12,932 nt of DNA from a bacterium (GTDB taxonomy: Bacteria; Hydrogenedentota; Hydrogenedentia; Hydrogenedentiales; SLHB01): the NCBI GenBank assembly GCA_024231375.1, contig JAAEQP010001351.1:1-12932 (forward strand), written 5' to 3'. Each line of letters begins with the position of its first letter. The first letter of the stretch is position 1. This document shows, piece by piece, positions 1 through 5,931 of the stretch. The position numbers and the translations under genes are program-made. The notes beneath the pieces were generated by a model. It was not told the origin of the DNA, made no database searches, and worked only from the letters and a program-made list of their open reading frames with translations.

Positions 1-171
1 CAATCCTGCTCCCCCTTCATGCTGCCAGGTCCCGGAACACCTCTTCCAGATGCGGCTACAACTGCCCATACAACGTCTTTCGTCGGCTCTTGCGCATGAA
101 GGTCACCCGGCACATGCACTCCCCACTTCGTGTGGCTCTGACTCCCGTATACGTCAGACTCCTGCTATTTC

Positions 172-188
172 CCCCGGCAGGACCGGGG
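172..188. repeat. Short GC-rich hairpin
   Basis: CCCCGG at 172-177 and CCGGGG at 183-188 form a perfect 6-bp stem around a 5-nt loop. No T-run follows, so it is not a standard intrinsic terminator. It could be the tail of an upstream transcript or a chance GC-rich stem. Its role is unknown. Confidence 0.3.
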
Positions 189-249
189 ATCTCCCCTCGT
201 CGGCTCCCGGGAACCACCCCTCAGGAAGATCAACATGGAATCAACGATG

Positions 250-279
250 TTGACACGATTGGGAGAACACTGCGAGAAT
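250..279 (+). promoter_or_regulatory. Possible sigma70-type promoter for the pseudopilin gene
   Basis: A perfect TTGACA (250-255) is followed after 18 bp by GAGAAT (274-279), which matches 4 of 6 bases of TATAAT. Initiation near 286 would leave a leader of about 77 nt before the ATG at 363. The -10 element is weak, so the call rests mainly on the -35 match and on position. Confidence 0.3.
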
Positions 280-346
280 CACTGAAATCGACGCGGGCAG
301 TGTCGCGCAGATTCAAACAGAAGCGCACAGTGCCAAGAAACGATCT

Positions 347-352
347 GGAGGA
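347..352 (+). promoter_or_regulatory. Ribosome binding site fixing the pseudopilin start
   Basis: GGAGGA lies 10 nt before the ATG at 363. It is the reason for starting the gene at 363 rather than at the upstream in-frame ATG at 90. The protein begun at 363 also has the short polar leader ending in Gly that prepilin peptidase substrates need. Confidence 0.75.
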
Positions 353-362
353 CTATAGGACA

Positions 363-1232
363 ATGAGTTCAGACAACAAAGGCTTCACTCTGATTGAATT
401 ACTGGTTGTCATCGCGATCATTGGCATCTTAGCTGCAATCTTGCTTCCTGCTTTGGCGCGAGCACGCGAGGCCGCGCGGCGCGCGAGCTGTCAAAACAAT
501 CTCAAGCAAATGGGGTTGGTGTTCAAGATGTACTCCAATGAGTCCAAAGGCGAGGTCTATCCCCGCATCACCATCTGGCAGGGCATGCCCACGGAGCCGG
601 ACGACTGTGCATTGCGCACGGCGGCCGACAACTTTCATTGGGACGGCCCATCCGTCTTCCCGGAATACCTCTCGGACTACAACGTGTGCGTGTGCCCGTC
701 GTCCCCTCGCCACAGCAGCGAGGTCGAGGCGGGGCGGTTCAACTTCTTCGAGGATTCGGCTCTCTCCCCCAATCCGTGCCGTTTCACCGACCTGTCGTAT
801 GGGTATCTTGGCTACGCCATTTCCGACGCGGATCTCTACCTGGACCCGGCCCTGCGCAACGACGCCAATGCCTTTGCCAACATGAATCCTGACGGGCTCA
901 GCGCCTTGATCAGCATCTTGGAAGCCAATCCCTCGTCGGGGGGCATTGACCTCCTGGACAACGACGTGACTTCCGGCAGCGTCACGTTCTATCGGTTGCG
1001 GGAAGGCATCGAGCGCTTCTTCATCAGCGACATCAACAACCCCGCGGCCAGCGCCTTGAGTCAGAGCGAGATCTGGATCAACTTCGAGGGGGCCTCTTCG
1101 GAAATCGCCCAGTTCAACCATATTCCGGGCGGCGGCAACGTCCTTTACATGGACGGTCACGTCGAGTTCCTCAGGTATCCCAGCGATTCCCCAGTGACGC
1201 GAGGCATTGCAGAGGTGTTTTCTCTAGGGTAG
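363..1232 (+). CDS. Prepilin-like (type IV pilin/type II secretion pseudopilin-type) protein with C-terminal H-X-DG signature
   Basis: A 289-aa protein. The N-terminus reads [16 protein letters not shown]: a 7-residue polar leader ending in Gly7, then Phe8 as the mature first residue and Glu12 at position +5. This is the classic prepilin peptidase cleavage and methylation site, followed by a hydrophobic helix to about residue 31. The segment [20 protein letters not shown] is typical of the large DUF1559-like families of planctomycetes and related phyla. Near the C-terminus, H253 and DGH (264-266) form the processing-associated H-X-DG signature, here with ten rather than nine residues between H and DG. 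The body has several Cys, including CVCP near 109-112. Family knowledge indicates an inner-membrane-anchored, surface or periplasmic pilin-like protein. Its specific substrate or role is unknown, and these proteins are often present in many copies per genome. No secretion genes adjoin it. Confidence 0.88.
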   Translation: MSSDNKGFTLIELLVVIAIIGILAAILLPALARAREAARRASCQNNLKQMGLVFKMYSNESKGEVYPRITIWQGMPTEPDDCALRTAADNFHWDGPSVFPEYLSDYNVCVCPSSPRHSSEVEAGRFNFFEDSALSPNPCRFTDLSYGYLGYAISDADLYLDPALRNDANAFANMNPDGLSALISILEANPSSGGIDLLDNDVTSGSVTFYRLREGIERFFISDINNPAASALSQSEIWINFEGASSEIAQFNHIPGGGNVLYMDGHVEFLRYPSDSPVTRGIAEVFSLG

Positions 1233-1267
1233 GTGCAACCCGCCCACGGTGTGTTTCGGTTTAGGAC

Positions 1268-1277
1268 GGGAGGGGAG
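1268..1277 (+). promoter_or_regulatory. Ribosome binding site fixing the acyltransferase start
   Basis: GGGAGGGGAG lies 4 nt before a GTG at 1282. An earlier in-frame GTG at 1249 has no such site, so 1282 is preferred. The resulting N-terminus also places the family motif GPMDATLLYME close to the start, as in homologues. Confidence 0.65.
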
Positions 1278-1281
1278 TACA

Positions 1282-2745
1282 GTGCCGACTGGTGAACGCT
1301 TGGGTCCGATGGACGCCACGCTCCTTTATATGGAGACGGCTACATCCAGTTCAAACATAGGGCTGATCTGCCGGTTTGACGGCCCGATCCCGTTTGACGA
1401 TTTCGTCGATGATTTCAAACGCCACCGCATACAGCGCCTGCCCCGCTTTCGACAGGTCATTGCGCCGGTGCCGCTGAATCTCGGATTTCCTACATGGGAA
1501 GATGCCCCTGACTTCGTCCTCGAACATCACGTTCATCGGGTCGACCTTGAGCCTCCCGGGTCTCTGCGTCAACTGAGCGAGGCGGTCGACCGATCACTGG
1601 GGCAGCGCATCGACCTGCGCCGCCCCCCCTGGGACCTCACGGTCGTCAACGGCCTGGCCGATGGCTGTTCGGCCGTCATTGTCAACATGCAGCACTGCAT
1701 CACCGACGGGGTCGGCATCACCAAGATCCTCGACGCCCTCTTCGATTCGACCCCCGCCCCATTCAACACCGATGCCTCCGAAGAGGCCTTGCCCAAGCCG
1801 TCGCCGTTGCCCGGACCGGTGGAGCGCCTGAAGGGAGTCATGCGCGACCGTGTCGCCCGGCGCCGCGCGCGAAAGAAACGGCCTGCCGAACTGCCTGCCG
1901 ACGCTTCCCGGCGGAAAGCCGCCGACAAGGAACGCCTGAAAGCCTTCGGCAACACCATGAAAGAGTTCGTTCAAGCGCCCGGCATTCGCCTGCCTTTCAA
2001 CGCGCCAATCTCGGGGCGTGTACATTACGGCGGCGCTTCATTCGACCTCGAAGCCTTTCGGCGGATCGCAACCGTGTCTGGCGGCACGCTCAACGACGTG
2101 CTGCTCACCGTGTTGGGTGGCGCCATCGACCGGCTGGCGAACGAGCACGGGCTCGAGGTGCAAGACAAGTTCTGTCGGGTCTATCAGGCAGCAAATGTGC
2201 GTAGCGCCGATGAACAGGACAATTGGGGAAACCGGCTGGCGTTTATGCCCGCCTTAGTGCCCCTGGGCCTTGTGGACCCAAGGGAACGACTCCGGCAGAC
2301 CGCCGCATACACGAAAAAGACAAAAGAACTTGGCGTGCGCGAAGTCGCTGACAAGATGGTCCGGGGATTCCAAACCAAGCTCCCGCCTCCGATGGCCAAG
2401 CTCGGACTACGGCTCATGCTCGCCCGCGTGTTTCAGAAGTTGGGGGCGTTGAGCAAACGCCCGCCGGCCATCAACATCTACGTGACGAACGTGCGTCTGC
2501 CGGACTTCACAGCCTATCTCGGTGGACGGCGTATGACGCACTTCTCGGGTCGGGCGCCCCTTGTGCCCAATACAGGAGTGACATGCGCGGCCGTGAACTA
2601 CGGTGACCTCCTCCACATCGGGATAACGGCCGACTCGGAGTCGATGCCGGATGTCGATGGCTTCAGTGCCTATATCCACCAAGCTTTCGACGAGCTACTG
2701 GCCGCCTCTGATGGCCAAGCATCCTCGCCCACAGTCACGCCATAG
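1282..2745 (+). CDS. Wax ester synthase/diacylglycerol acyltransferase (WS/DGAT)-family O-acyltransferase
   Basis: A 487-aa protein, close to the usual length for bacterial WS/DGAT enzymes, which use acyl-CoA to esterify fatty alcohols or diacylglycerol into storage lipid. Visible signatures in order: GPMDATLLYME (about 8-18), matching the family's conserved start; MQHCITDGVG (about 136-145), which is the HHxxxDG active-site motif with the first His replaced by Gln but the catalytic second His (H138), D142 and G143 retained; NVRSADEQDNWGNRLAF, the family's VR...GN motif; TNVRLPDFTAYLGGRRM, equivalent to the SNVPGP segment; and a C-terminal NYGDLLHIGITADSESMPDV segment like DUF1298. A basic stretch rich in Arg and Lys (roughly 190-225) lies between the halves. 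No signal peptide is seen, so the enzyme is likely cytoplasmic or membrane-peripheral. It stands alone with its own ribosome binding site. The fold is confident; the acyl acceptor cannot be read from sequence. Confidence 0.85.
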   Translation: MPTGERLGPMDATLLYMETATSSSNIGLICRFDGPIPFDDFVDDFKRHRIQRLPRFRQVIAPVPLNLGFPTWEDAPDFVLEHHVHRVDLEPPGSLRQLSEAVDRSLGQRIDLRRPPWDLTVVNGLADGCSAVIVNMQHCITDGVGITKILDALFDSTPAPFNTDASEEALPKPSPLPGPVERLKGVMRDRVARRRARKKRPAELPADASRRKAADKERLKAFGNTMKEFVQAPGIRLPFNAPISGRVHYGGASFDLEAFRRIATVSGGTLNDVLLTVLGGAIDRLANEHGLEVQDKFCRVYQAANVRSADEQDNWGNRLAFMPALVPLGLVDPRERLRQTAAYTKKTKELGVREVADKMVRGFQTKLPPPMAKLGLRLMLARVFQKLGALSKRPPAINIYVTNVRLPDFTAYLGGRRMTHFSGRAPLVPNTGVTCAAVNYGDLLHIGITADSESMPDVDGFSAYIHQAFDELLAASDGQASSPTVTP

Positions 2746-2761
2746 GCCGTAACAATCGGCC
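2745..2761 (+). terminator. Weak candidate terminator hairpin after the acyltransferase gene
   Basis: GGCCG (2745-2749) and CGGCC (2757-2761) form a 5-bp GC stem with a 7-nt loop, starting on the last base of the stop codon. Only GACCTT follows, with no proper T-run, so termination here is doubtful. The remaining DNA to 2877, between the two convergent genes, shows only another weak 5-bp stem (TCCCT 2792-2796 with AGGGA 2805-2809). Confidence 0.25.
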
Positions 2762-2877
2762 GACCTTGGGAACACAACACCCAATTGGCACTCCCTGGAA
2801 ATCAAGGGACCCAGAACGGTTCGAGCCCTATCGCGGAGGGAAGAACTGGCGGGTTGAACCAAGCGCAAGAACTGCCG

Positions 2878-3726
2878 TCAGCGCGCCTTCCCAAGCTTGC
2901 GCAGGATGGATGCACTCCAGACCGTCGTTATCGCAACCGGCACGAGGCAACCGATACTCGTGACGGTTGCGAGGGTGATCGGGAACGAACCCCAGACGCG
3001 CTCAATCAGGACAAGCCACGAGTACATGACCAACCAGAACACCAGGACGCCGGCGTTGTCTGCAGCGGCACGCCAGACCACGGCCTTTCTCAGCAGATTC
3101 TCGCGGAGAAGTGCGGGAACGTGAACACGCTTGATGTAGGCGTACAAGAAGAGAAACGCAAGCGCCGGGAGAACCACCATAGGCGCGGCTATACGAGTCT
3201 GCGGCTCTAACAGGAAGGGCATGACCTGGGAGAAGGCGAAGAGCGCGGGCAATGCCACGCTCTTCAGCACCACCTTGATACCGAGCGGCGCAGGCGTCAT
3301 CCGCAGCGAGTATTCCTGAGACTGCGTGAGGCAGGCGCGGCGAAACGCTTTGTTGGCCTCGCGCGCGCTCCCGAGTTCCCTCACCACCGCGACCTGAGCA
3401 TCGGCTTCCGTCAGTCCCGATTCGATCGCGTGACCAAAGGCGTCGTCGTAGTGGGCGACAAGCTCCTCGTAGATTCGCCGCTTCCCCGTGATTCCAAGGC
3501 CACGGGTCGCCTGCTCAAGCCACACGACCAGCACGCCTTTTCGCTCGTGTTTCAGGCGCTCAATGCACTGCGACACACCTTCCTGGGTGGCCTCCGATGC
3601 GAAGTAGTCGAAGCTGTCGGGCGAAATACCGCGTGTGACGGCCCGCAACACAAGGGGCGCGCACCCTTCCTTCTGCAGCGCTGCCAGCACCTCGTCGCGA
3701 AGCTGAATATCGTCCCCCGTCTTCAT
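2878..3726 (-). CDS. PadR-partner membrane protein with HAAS-like domain and four predicted transmembrane helices
   Basis: A 282-aa protein. The ATG at 3726 overlaps the stop of the upstream padR gene in an ATGA arrangement, so the two are translationally coupled. Residues 1 to about 75 form an unrecognised soluble segment. Residues about 78-130 (KRRIYEELVAHYDDAFGHAI, then GLTEADAQVAVVRELGSAR) resemble the HAAS/permease-prefix domain, a helical module commonly encoded next to PadR repressors. The C-terminal half has about four hydrophobic helices, near 151-173, 178-198, 224-246 and 249-275, with no catalytic motif. Family knowledge suggests a membrane sensor, or a partner that titrates or works with PadR in envelope-stress or antibiotic responses. 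The ligand is unknown. A transporter is possible, but there is no ABC signature and too few helices for most carriers. Confidence 0.72.
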   Translation of the reverse strand: MKTGDDIQLRDEVLAALQKEGCAPLVLRAVTRGISPDSFDYFASEATQEGVSQCIERLKHERKGVLVVWLEQATRGLGITGKRRIYEELVAHYDDAFGHAIESGLTEADAQVAVVRELGSAREANKAFRRACLTQSQEYSLRMTPAPLGIKVVLKSVALPALFAFSQVMPFLLEPQTRIAAPMVVLPALAFLFLYAYIKRVHVPALLRENLLRKAVVWRAAADNAGVLVFWLVMYSWLVLIERVWGSFPITLATVTSIGCLVPVAITTVWSASILRKLGKAR

Positions 3727-4034
3727 GACGTCTCCAAAATCAGGGCCACGGCCCCCGAGAGCCTCTGCCACTCTTCGCGTTCCTCGTCCAGGACGGTCTT
3801 GCCCTGATCGGTGAGCTGGTAGTAGCGCCGCTCGCGGCCCTTCTCCGTTCCCTTGTAGGACGCGATGAGCCCCTTGTTCTCCATAGCGTGGAGCGTGGGA
3901 TACAACGTGCCTTCCCTGAAATCCAGGACCTCGCCCGACTTCAGTTTGATGCGCTGCGCAATGAGGTAACCGTGGCTGGGCTCCTCCAACAACGTCTGAA
4001 GGACCAGCACCGGCAATGTGCCTTTCAGATTCAC
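3723..4034 (-). CDS. PadR-family winged-helix transcriptional repressor
   Basis: A 103-aa protein, typical for the short PadR subfamily. It starts at GTG 4034, nine nt after AAGGAGG. The sequence VNLKGTLPVLVLQTLLEEPS and HGYLIAQRIK form helices 1-2, and REGTLYPTLHAMENKGLI (about 40-57) is the signature PadR DNA-recognition helix region. KGRERRYYQLTDQGK (about 65-79) is the beta-wing with the usual RRYY-LT-G pattern. A C-terminal helix containing EEREEWQRL would be the dimerisation helix. PadR proteins are dimeric DNA-binding repressors that release DNA on binding small molecules. Its gene overlaps the HAAS-like membrane protein gene by 4 nt. A palindromic PadR-box-like operator sits on its own -10 element, so autorepression is likely. 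Family assignment is very firm; the inducer is unknown. Confidence 0.93.
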   Translation of the reverse strand: MNLKGTLPVLVLQTLLEEPSHGYLIAQRIKLKSGEVLDFREGTLYPTLHAMENKGLIASYKGTEKGRERRYYQLTDQGKTVLDEEREEWQRLSGAVALILETS

Positions 4035-4043
4035 GGTCCAACG

Positions 4044-4050
4044 CCTCCTT
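4044..4050 (-). promoter_or_regulatory. Ribosome binding site fixing the padR start
   Basis: On the minus strand AAGGAGG lies 9 nt before the GTG at 4034. The open frame runs further upstream to 4325, but that part crosses the promoter and the intergenic repeat and has no protein-like character. The PadR domain begins exactly at this GTG. Confidence 0.85.
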
Positions 4051-4069
4051 GGATGAGATGCCTCTAATT

Positions 4070-4092
4070 CCGATGCATTGACTATACATCGG
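4070..4092. promoter_or_regulatory. PadR-box-like palindromic operator
   Basis: A 23-bp imperfect palindrome with arms CCGATG (4070-4075) and CATCGG (4087-4092); 18 of the 23 positions are self-complementary. On the minus strand it contains ATGT-N9-GCAT, one base from the ATGT-N8-10-ACAT consensus reported for PadR operators. It covers the -10 element of the padR promoter, so bound PadR would block RNA polymerase. This indicates autorepression by inference from position and symmetry. Confidence 0.7.
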
Positions 4093-4109
4093 ATTTCGAG
4101 GTGTGTCAA
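4081..4109 (-). promoter_or_regulatory. Sigma70-type promoter of the padR operon
   Basis: On the minus strand a perfect -35 TTGACA (4104-4109) is followed by exactly 17 bp and a -10 TATAGT (4081-4086, 5 of 6 consensus bases). Initiation is expected near 4074, giving a leader of about 40 nt before the GTG at 4034. This is the best promoter in the window. Confidence 0.8.
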
Positions 4110-4153
4110 GAGGCGCGGCATACCGGGCCGTCGCAGCGGTGTGGTTTCGCTGG

Positions 4154-4254
4154 GTGTGCCACCTTCAAGCGTCAGCTTGTGGGTGTCCGGATTCGCGATG
4201 GGCACCGCACCCCGTGTCCTCAAGACACCCACAACAGTGTTGTGGGTGGCACAC
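4154..4254. repeat. Nested inverted-repeat element able to form alternative stems
   Basis: About 100 nt bounded by perfect 10-bp inverted ends, GTGTGCCACC (4154-4163) and GGTGGCACAC (4245-4254). Inside, TTGTGGGTGTC (4177-4187) pairs perfectly with GACACCCACAA (4224-4234), giving one long two-part hairpin. The right arm can instead form a local 10-bp stem with a 3-nt loop: CACCCACAAC (4226-4235) with GTTGTGGGTG (4239-4248). That stem uses both the inner right arm and part of the outer right arm, so the two folds exclude each other. The core TTGTGGGTG therefore occurs three times, twice direct and once inverted. The element encodes nothing convincing, although one minus-strand frame is open across it. 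It could be a dispersed miniature or REP-like repeat, or a structured RNA. Copy number elsewhere cannot be judged here. Confidence 0.7.
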
Positions 4255-4321
4255 TTGTTGTGGGGTACGCTCCTGGGCGCGGCTACAAGGCCTTTCCTGC
4301 TGTGGTTCGACGCGCGGAACC

Positions 4322-4331
4322 CCACCGGTGG
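4322..4331. promoter_or_regulatory. Perfect 10-bp palindrome upstream of the thi promoter
   Basis: CCACCGGTGG is a perfect palindrome. It ends 20 bp before the candidate -10 of the thiazole operon, where a regulator could overlap the -35 region. A palindrome this short in GC-rich DNA may be chance. Confidence 0.25.
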
Positions 4332-4348
4332 TTTCCGACCCTGCCCTT

Positions 4349-4357
4349 TGCTAGAAT
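4349..4357 (+). promoter_or_regulatory. Candidate extended -10 promoter of the thiazole operon
   Basis: TGCTAGAAT combines the extended TG motif with a -10 of TAGAAT (5 of 6 bases). No good -35 is present 16-18 bp upstream, as expected for an extended -10 promoter. Initiation near 4364 would leave only about 29 nt before the ATG at 4393, too short for a thiamine pyrophosphate riboswitch. Confidence 0.45.
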
Positions 4358-4392
4358 GGGCCGTTCAACGGAACAACGCCGACAGGACCATC

Positions 4393-5148
4393 ATGACTCC
4401 CGATCAACGAGAGCGCTACGCGCGCAACATCCTCATTCCCGGATTCGGGGAAGCGGGTCAGGAACGGCTCGCCGACGCGCGTGTGTGCATCGTGGGCGCG
4501 GGCGGTTTGGGAAGTCCCGTCGCGCTGTACCTGGCCGCGGCCGGTGTGGGTACGCTGGGCATCGTGGACCCGGACCGCGTGGAGTTGTCGAACCTGCAGC
4601 GCCAAGTGCTGCACACGACGCCCGATATCGGCGCGCGGAAGGTGGATTCGGCCGCGGAGGCCATCACGGCGCTGAACCCGGATGTGACGGTTGACCGGCA
4701 CGCCCTGCGGCTGACCGAAGACAATGCGGACGAGGTTCTGGCTGGATACGACGTGGTCGTGGAAGCAACCGATAATTTTGACGCGAAATTCATGTTGAAC
4801 GACGCGTGTTTACGTATGCATAAACCTTTGGCGACGGCGGGGATACTGGCCTTGTCGGGCCAGTGCCTCTTCGTGGCGCCGGGCCAGTCGCCCTGTTTGC
4901 GGTGCGTGGTGCCCGAACCGCCCGATGGCGTGCCGACCACGGCTGAGCAAGGCGTGTTGGGTGCGGTACCGGGCATCCTGGGCAGCGTCGAGGCGTTTGA
5001 GGTGATCCGGTGGCTGACGGGCCTCTGGCAACCTGCCGAAGACGGCTCGGGCCAATTGCACAGCGTGGACGGCGAATTGATGCGGTTGCGTACCATGCGC
5101 GTACCGAGACGTTCCGACTGCCGGTGCGCTTCGAGTTGGAGTACATGA
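4393..5148 (+). CDS. thiF: ThiF/MoeB/HesA-family adenylyltransferase (E1-like)
   Basis: A 251-aa protein starting at ATG 4393, five nt after AGGA. Family role: it uses ATP to adenylate the C-terminal Gly-Gly of a ubiquitin-like sulfur carrier, ThiS for thiazole or MoaD for molybdopterin. Visible features: [12 protein letters not shown] near the N-terminus; the nucleotide-binding loop GAGGLGSP (35-42); [15 protein letters not shown] with Arg70; EATDNF with catalytic Asp127; and a zinc-type pair C168-L-R-C171. The C-terminal partner pair is C243-R-C245 rather than the usual C-x-x-C, only six residues before the end. The Cys expected just before [15 protein letters not shown] (C184 of E. coli ThiF, C187 of MoeB) is Thr183. 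Its stop overlaps the thiG start (ATGA), which favours ThiF over MoeB. No thiS lies next to it. The family call is firm; the specific partner is inferred from context. Confidence 0.85.
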   Translation: MTPDQRERYARNILIPGFGEAGQERLADARVCIVGAGGLGSPVALYLAAAGVGTLGIVDPDRVELSNLQRQVLHTTPDIGARKVDSAAEAITALNPDVTVDRHALRLTEDNADEVLAGYDVVVEATDNFDAKFMLNDACLRMHKPLATAGILALSGQCLFVAPGQSPCLRCVVPEPPDGVPTTAEQGVLGAVPGILGSVEAFEVIRWLTGLWQPAEDGSGQLHSVDGELMRLRTMRVPRRSDCRCASSWST

Positions 5149-5930
5149 TGAATCGAGACCCTTTGGTGATAGCGGGCCGCACATTCACGTCGCGCCTGAT
5201 GGTGGGCACGGGGAAGTTCCCGTCGTCCGAGGCACTGCGTCTGGCCATGGAAGCGTCCGGCGCGGAAATCGTAACGGTGGCCCTGCGGCGCGCGGACCTG
5301 TCGAAACCGGACGATGACAGCATCCTGTCCGTGCTCGACCCCAAGAGGCACCTTATCCTGCCGAACACGTCCGGCGCGCGAACGGCCGATGAAGCGGTGC
5401 GACTCGCCAAACTGGCGCGTGCGGCTGGGCTGGAACCGTGGGTGAAGCTAGAACTGACGCCCGAGCCCCGCTACCTCTTGCCTGACCCCATTGAAACCCT
5501 GAAGGCGGCCGAGACCCTCATCAAAGACGGGTTCACGGTGTTGCCCTACATTCAGGCCGACCCCGTGTTGGCGAAGCGGCTGGAGGAGCTCGGCACGGCG
5601 ACCGTCATGCCCATGGGTGCGCCCATCGGGAGCAACCGCGGCCTTCGCACGCGCGACCTCGTGCGCATCATCATCGAACAATCGAACGTGCCGGTCGTCG
5701 TCGACGCCGGATTGGGCGCCCCGTCCCACGCCGCCGAGTCCATGGAACTGGGCGCGGACGCCGTGTTGGTGAACACCGCGTTGGCCGACGCATCGGATCA
5801 CGCGGCCATGGCGCACGCCTTTGCCATGGCCACCGAAGCCGGACGCATGGCCTACCGCGCCGGATTGGGTCCGGAACGCGATTCCGCCGAAGCGTCGTCG
5901 CCGCTGACCGGATTCCTGGGAGACGGTTGA
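5145..5930 (+). CDS. thiG: Thiazole synthase ThiG
   Basis: A 261-aa protein, the usual ThiG length. It condenses 1-deoxy-D-xylulose 5-phosphate, dehydroglycine and ThiS-thiocarboxylate into the thiazole phosphate of thiamine, in the cytoplasm. Visible signatures: the N-terminal [53 protein letters not shown] with Lys101 as the imine-forming residue; [14 protein letters not shown] (about 154-167); [20 protein letters not shown] and [11 protein letters not shown], which hold the phosphate-binding loops of the TIM barrel; and the C-terminal SSPLTGFLG. Its ATG at 5145 overlaps the thiF stop at 5146-5148. A second ATG directly follows at 5148 and has better spacing from GGAG (5138-5141), so the true start may be one codon later. 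All expected active-site regions are present. Confidence 0.96.
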   Translation: MMNRDPLVIAGRTFTSRLMVGTGKFPSSEALRLAMEASGAEIVTVALRRADLSKPDDDSILSVLDPKRHLILPNTSGARTADEAVRLAKLARAAGLEPWVKLELTPEPRYLLPDPIETLKAAETLIKDGFTVLPYIQADPVLAKRLEELGTATVMPMGAPIGSNRGLRTRDLVRIIIEQSNVPVVVDAGLGAPSHAAESMELGADAVLVNTALADASDHAAMAHAFAMATEAGRMAYRAGLGPERDSAEASSPLTGFLGDG

Positions 5931-5931
5931 C

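Larger units (their letters stand above)
1..362. other. Non-coding leader region upstream of the pseudopilin gene
   Basis: No convincing gene lies here. A reading frame continuous with the downstream pseudopilin is open from position 90, but its conceptual product before position 363 is low-complexity and basic, and the strong ribosome binding site sits just before 363. The region holds a small GC-rich hairpin (172-188) and a possible promoter (250-279). A 16-codon reading frame (235-285) follows an AGGA, but it has no recognisable leader-peptide features. Confidence 0.6.

Noticed and set aside
235..285. 16-codon reading frame as a possible leader peptide
   Set aside because: It has no run of regulatory codons and no attenuator-like structure downstream.
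90..362. In-frame N-terminal extension of the pseudopilin
   Set aside because: It would bury the prepilin cleavage site behind about 90 residues; GGAGGA sits before the ATG at 363.
429..1160. Long antisense reading frame under the pseudopilin gene
   Set aside because: It is a GC-driven shadow of a clear plus-strand gene, with no family motif and no ribosome site.
2792..2809. TCCCT/AGGGA hairpin as terminator of the padR operon
   Set aside because: The stem is only 5 bp and no T-run follows on either strand.
2819..2860. GGTTCGAGCCC and GGGTTGAACC resembling tRNA T-arm sequence
   Set aside because: No acceptor, D or anticodon arms can be drawn around it; it is at most a weak imperfect inverted repeat.
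4078..4392. In-frame N-terminal extension of thiF
   Set aside because: It crosses the padR promoter/operator and the inverted-repeat element; the family N-terminus starts at 4393.
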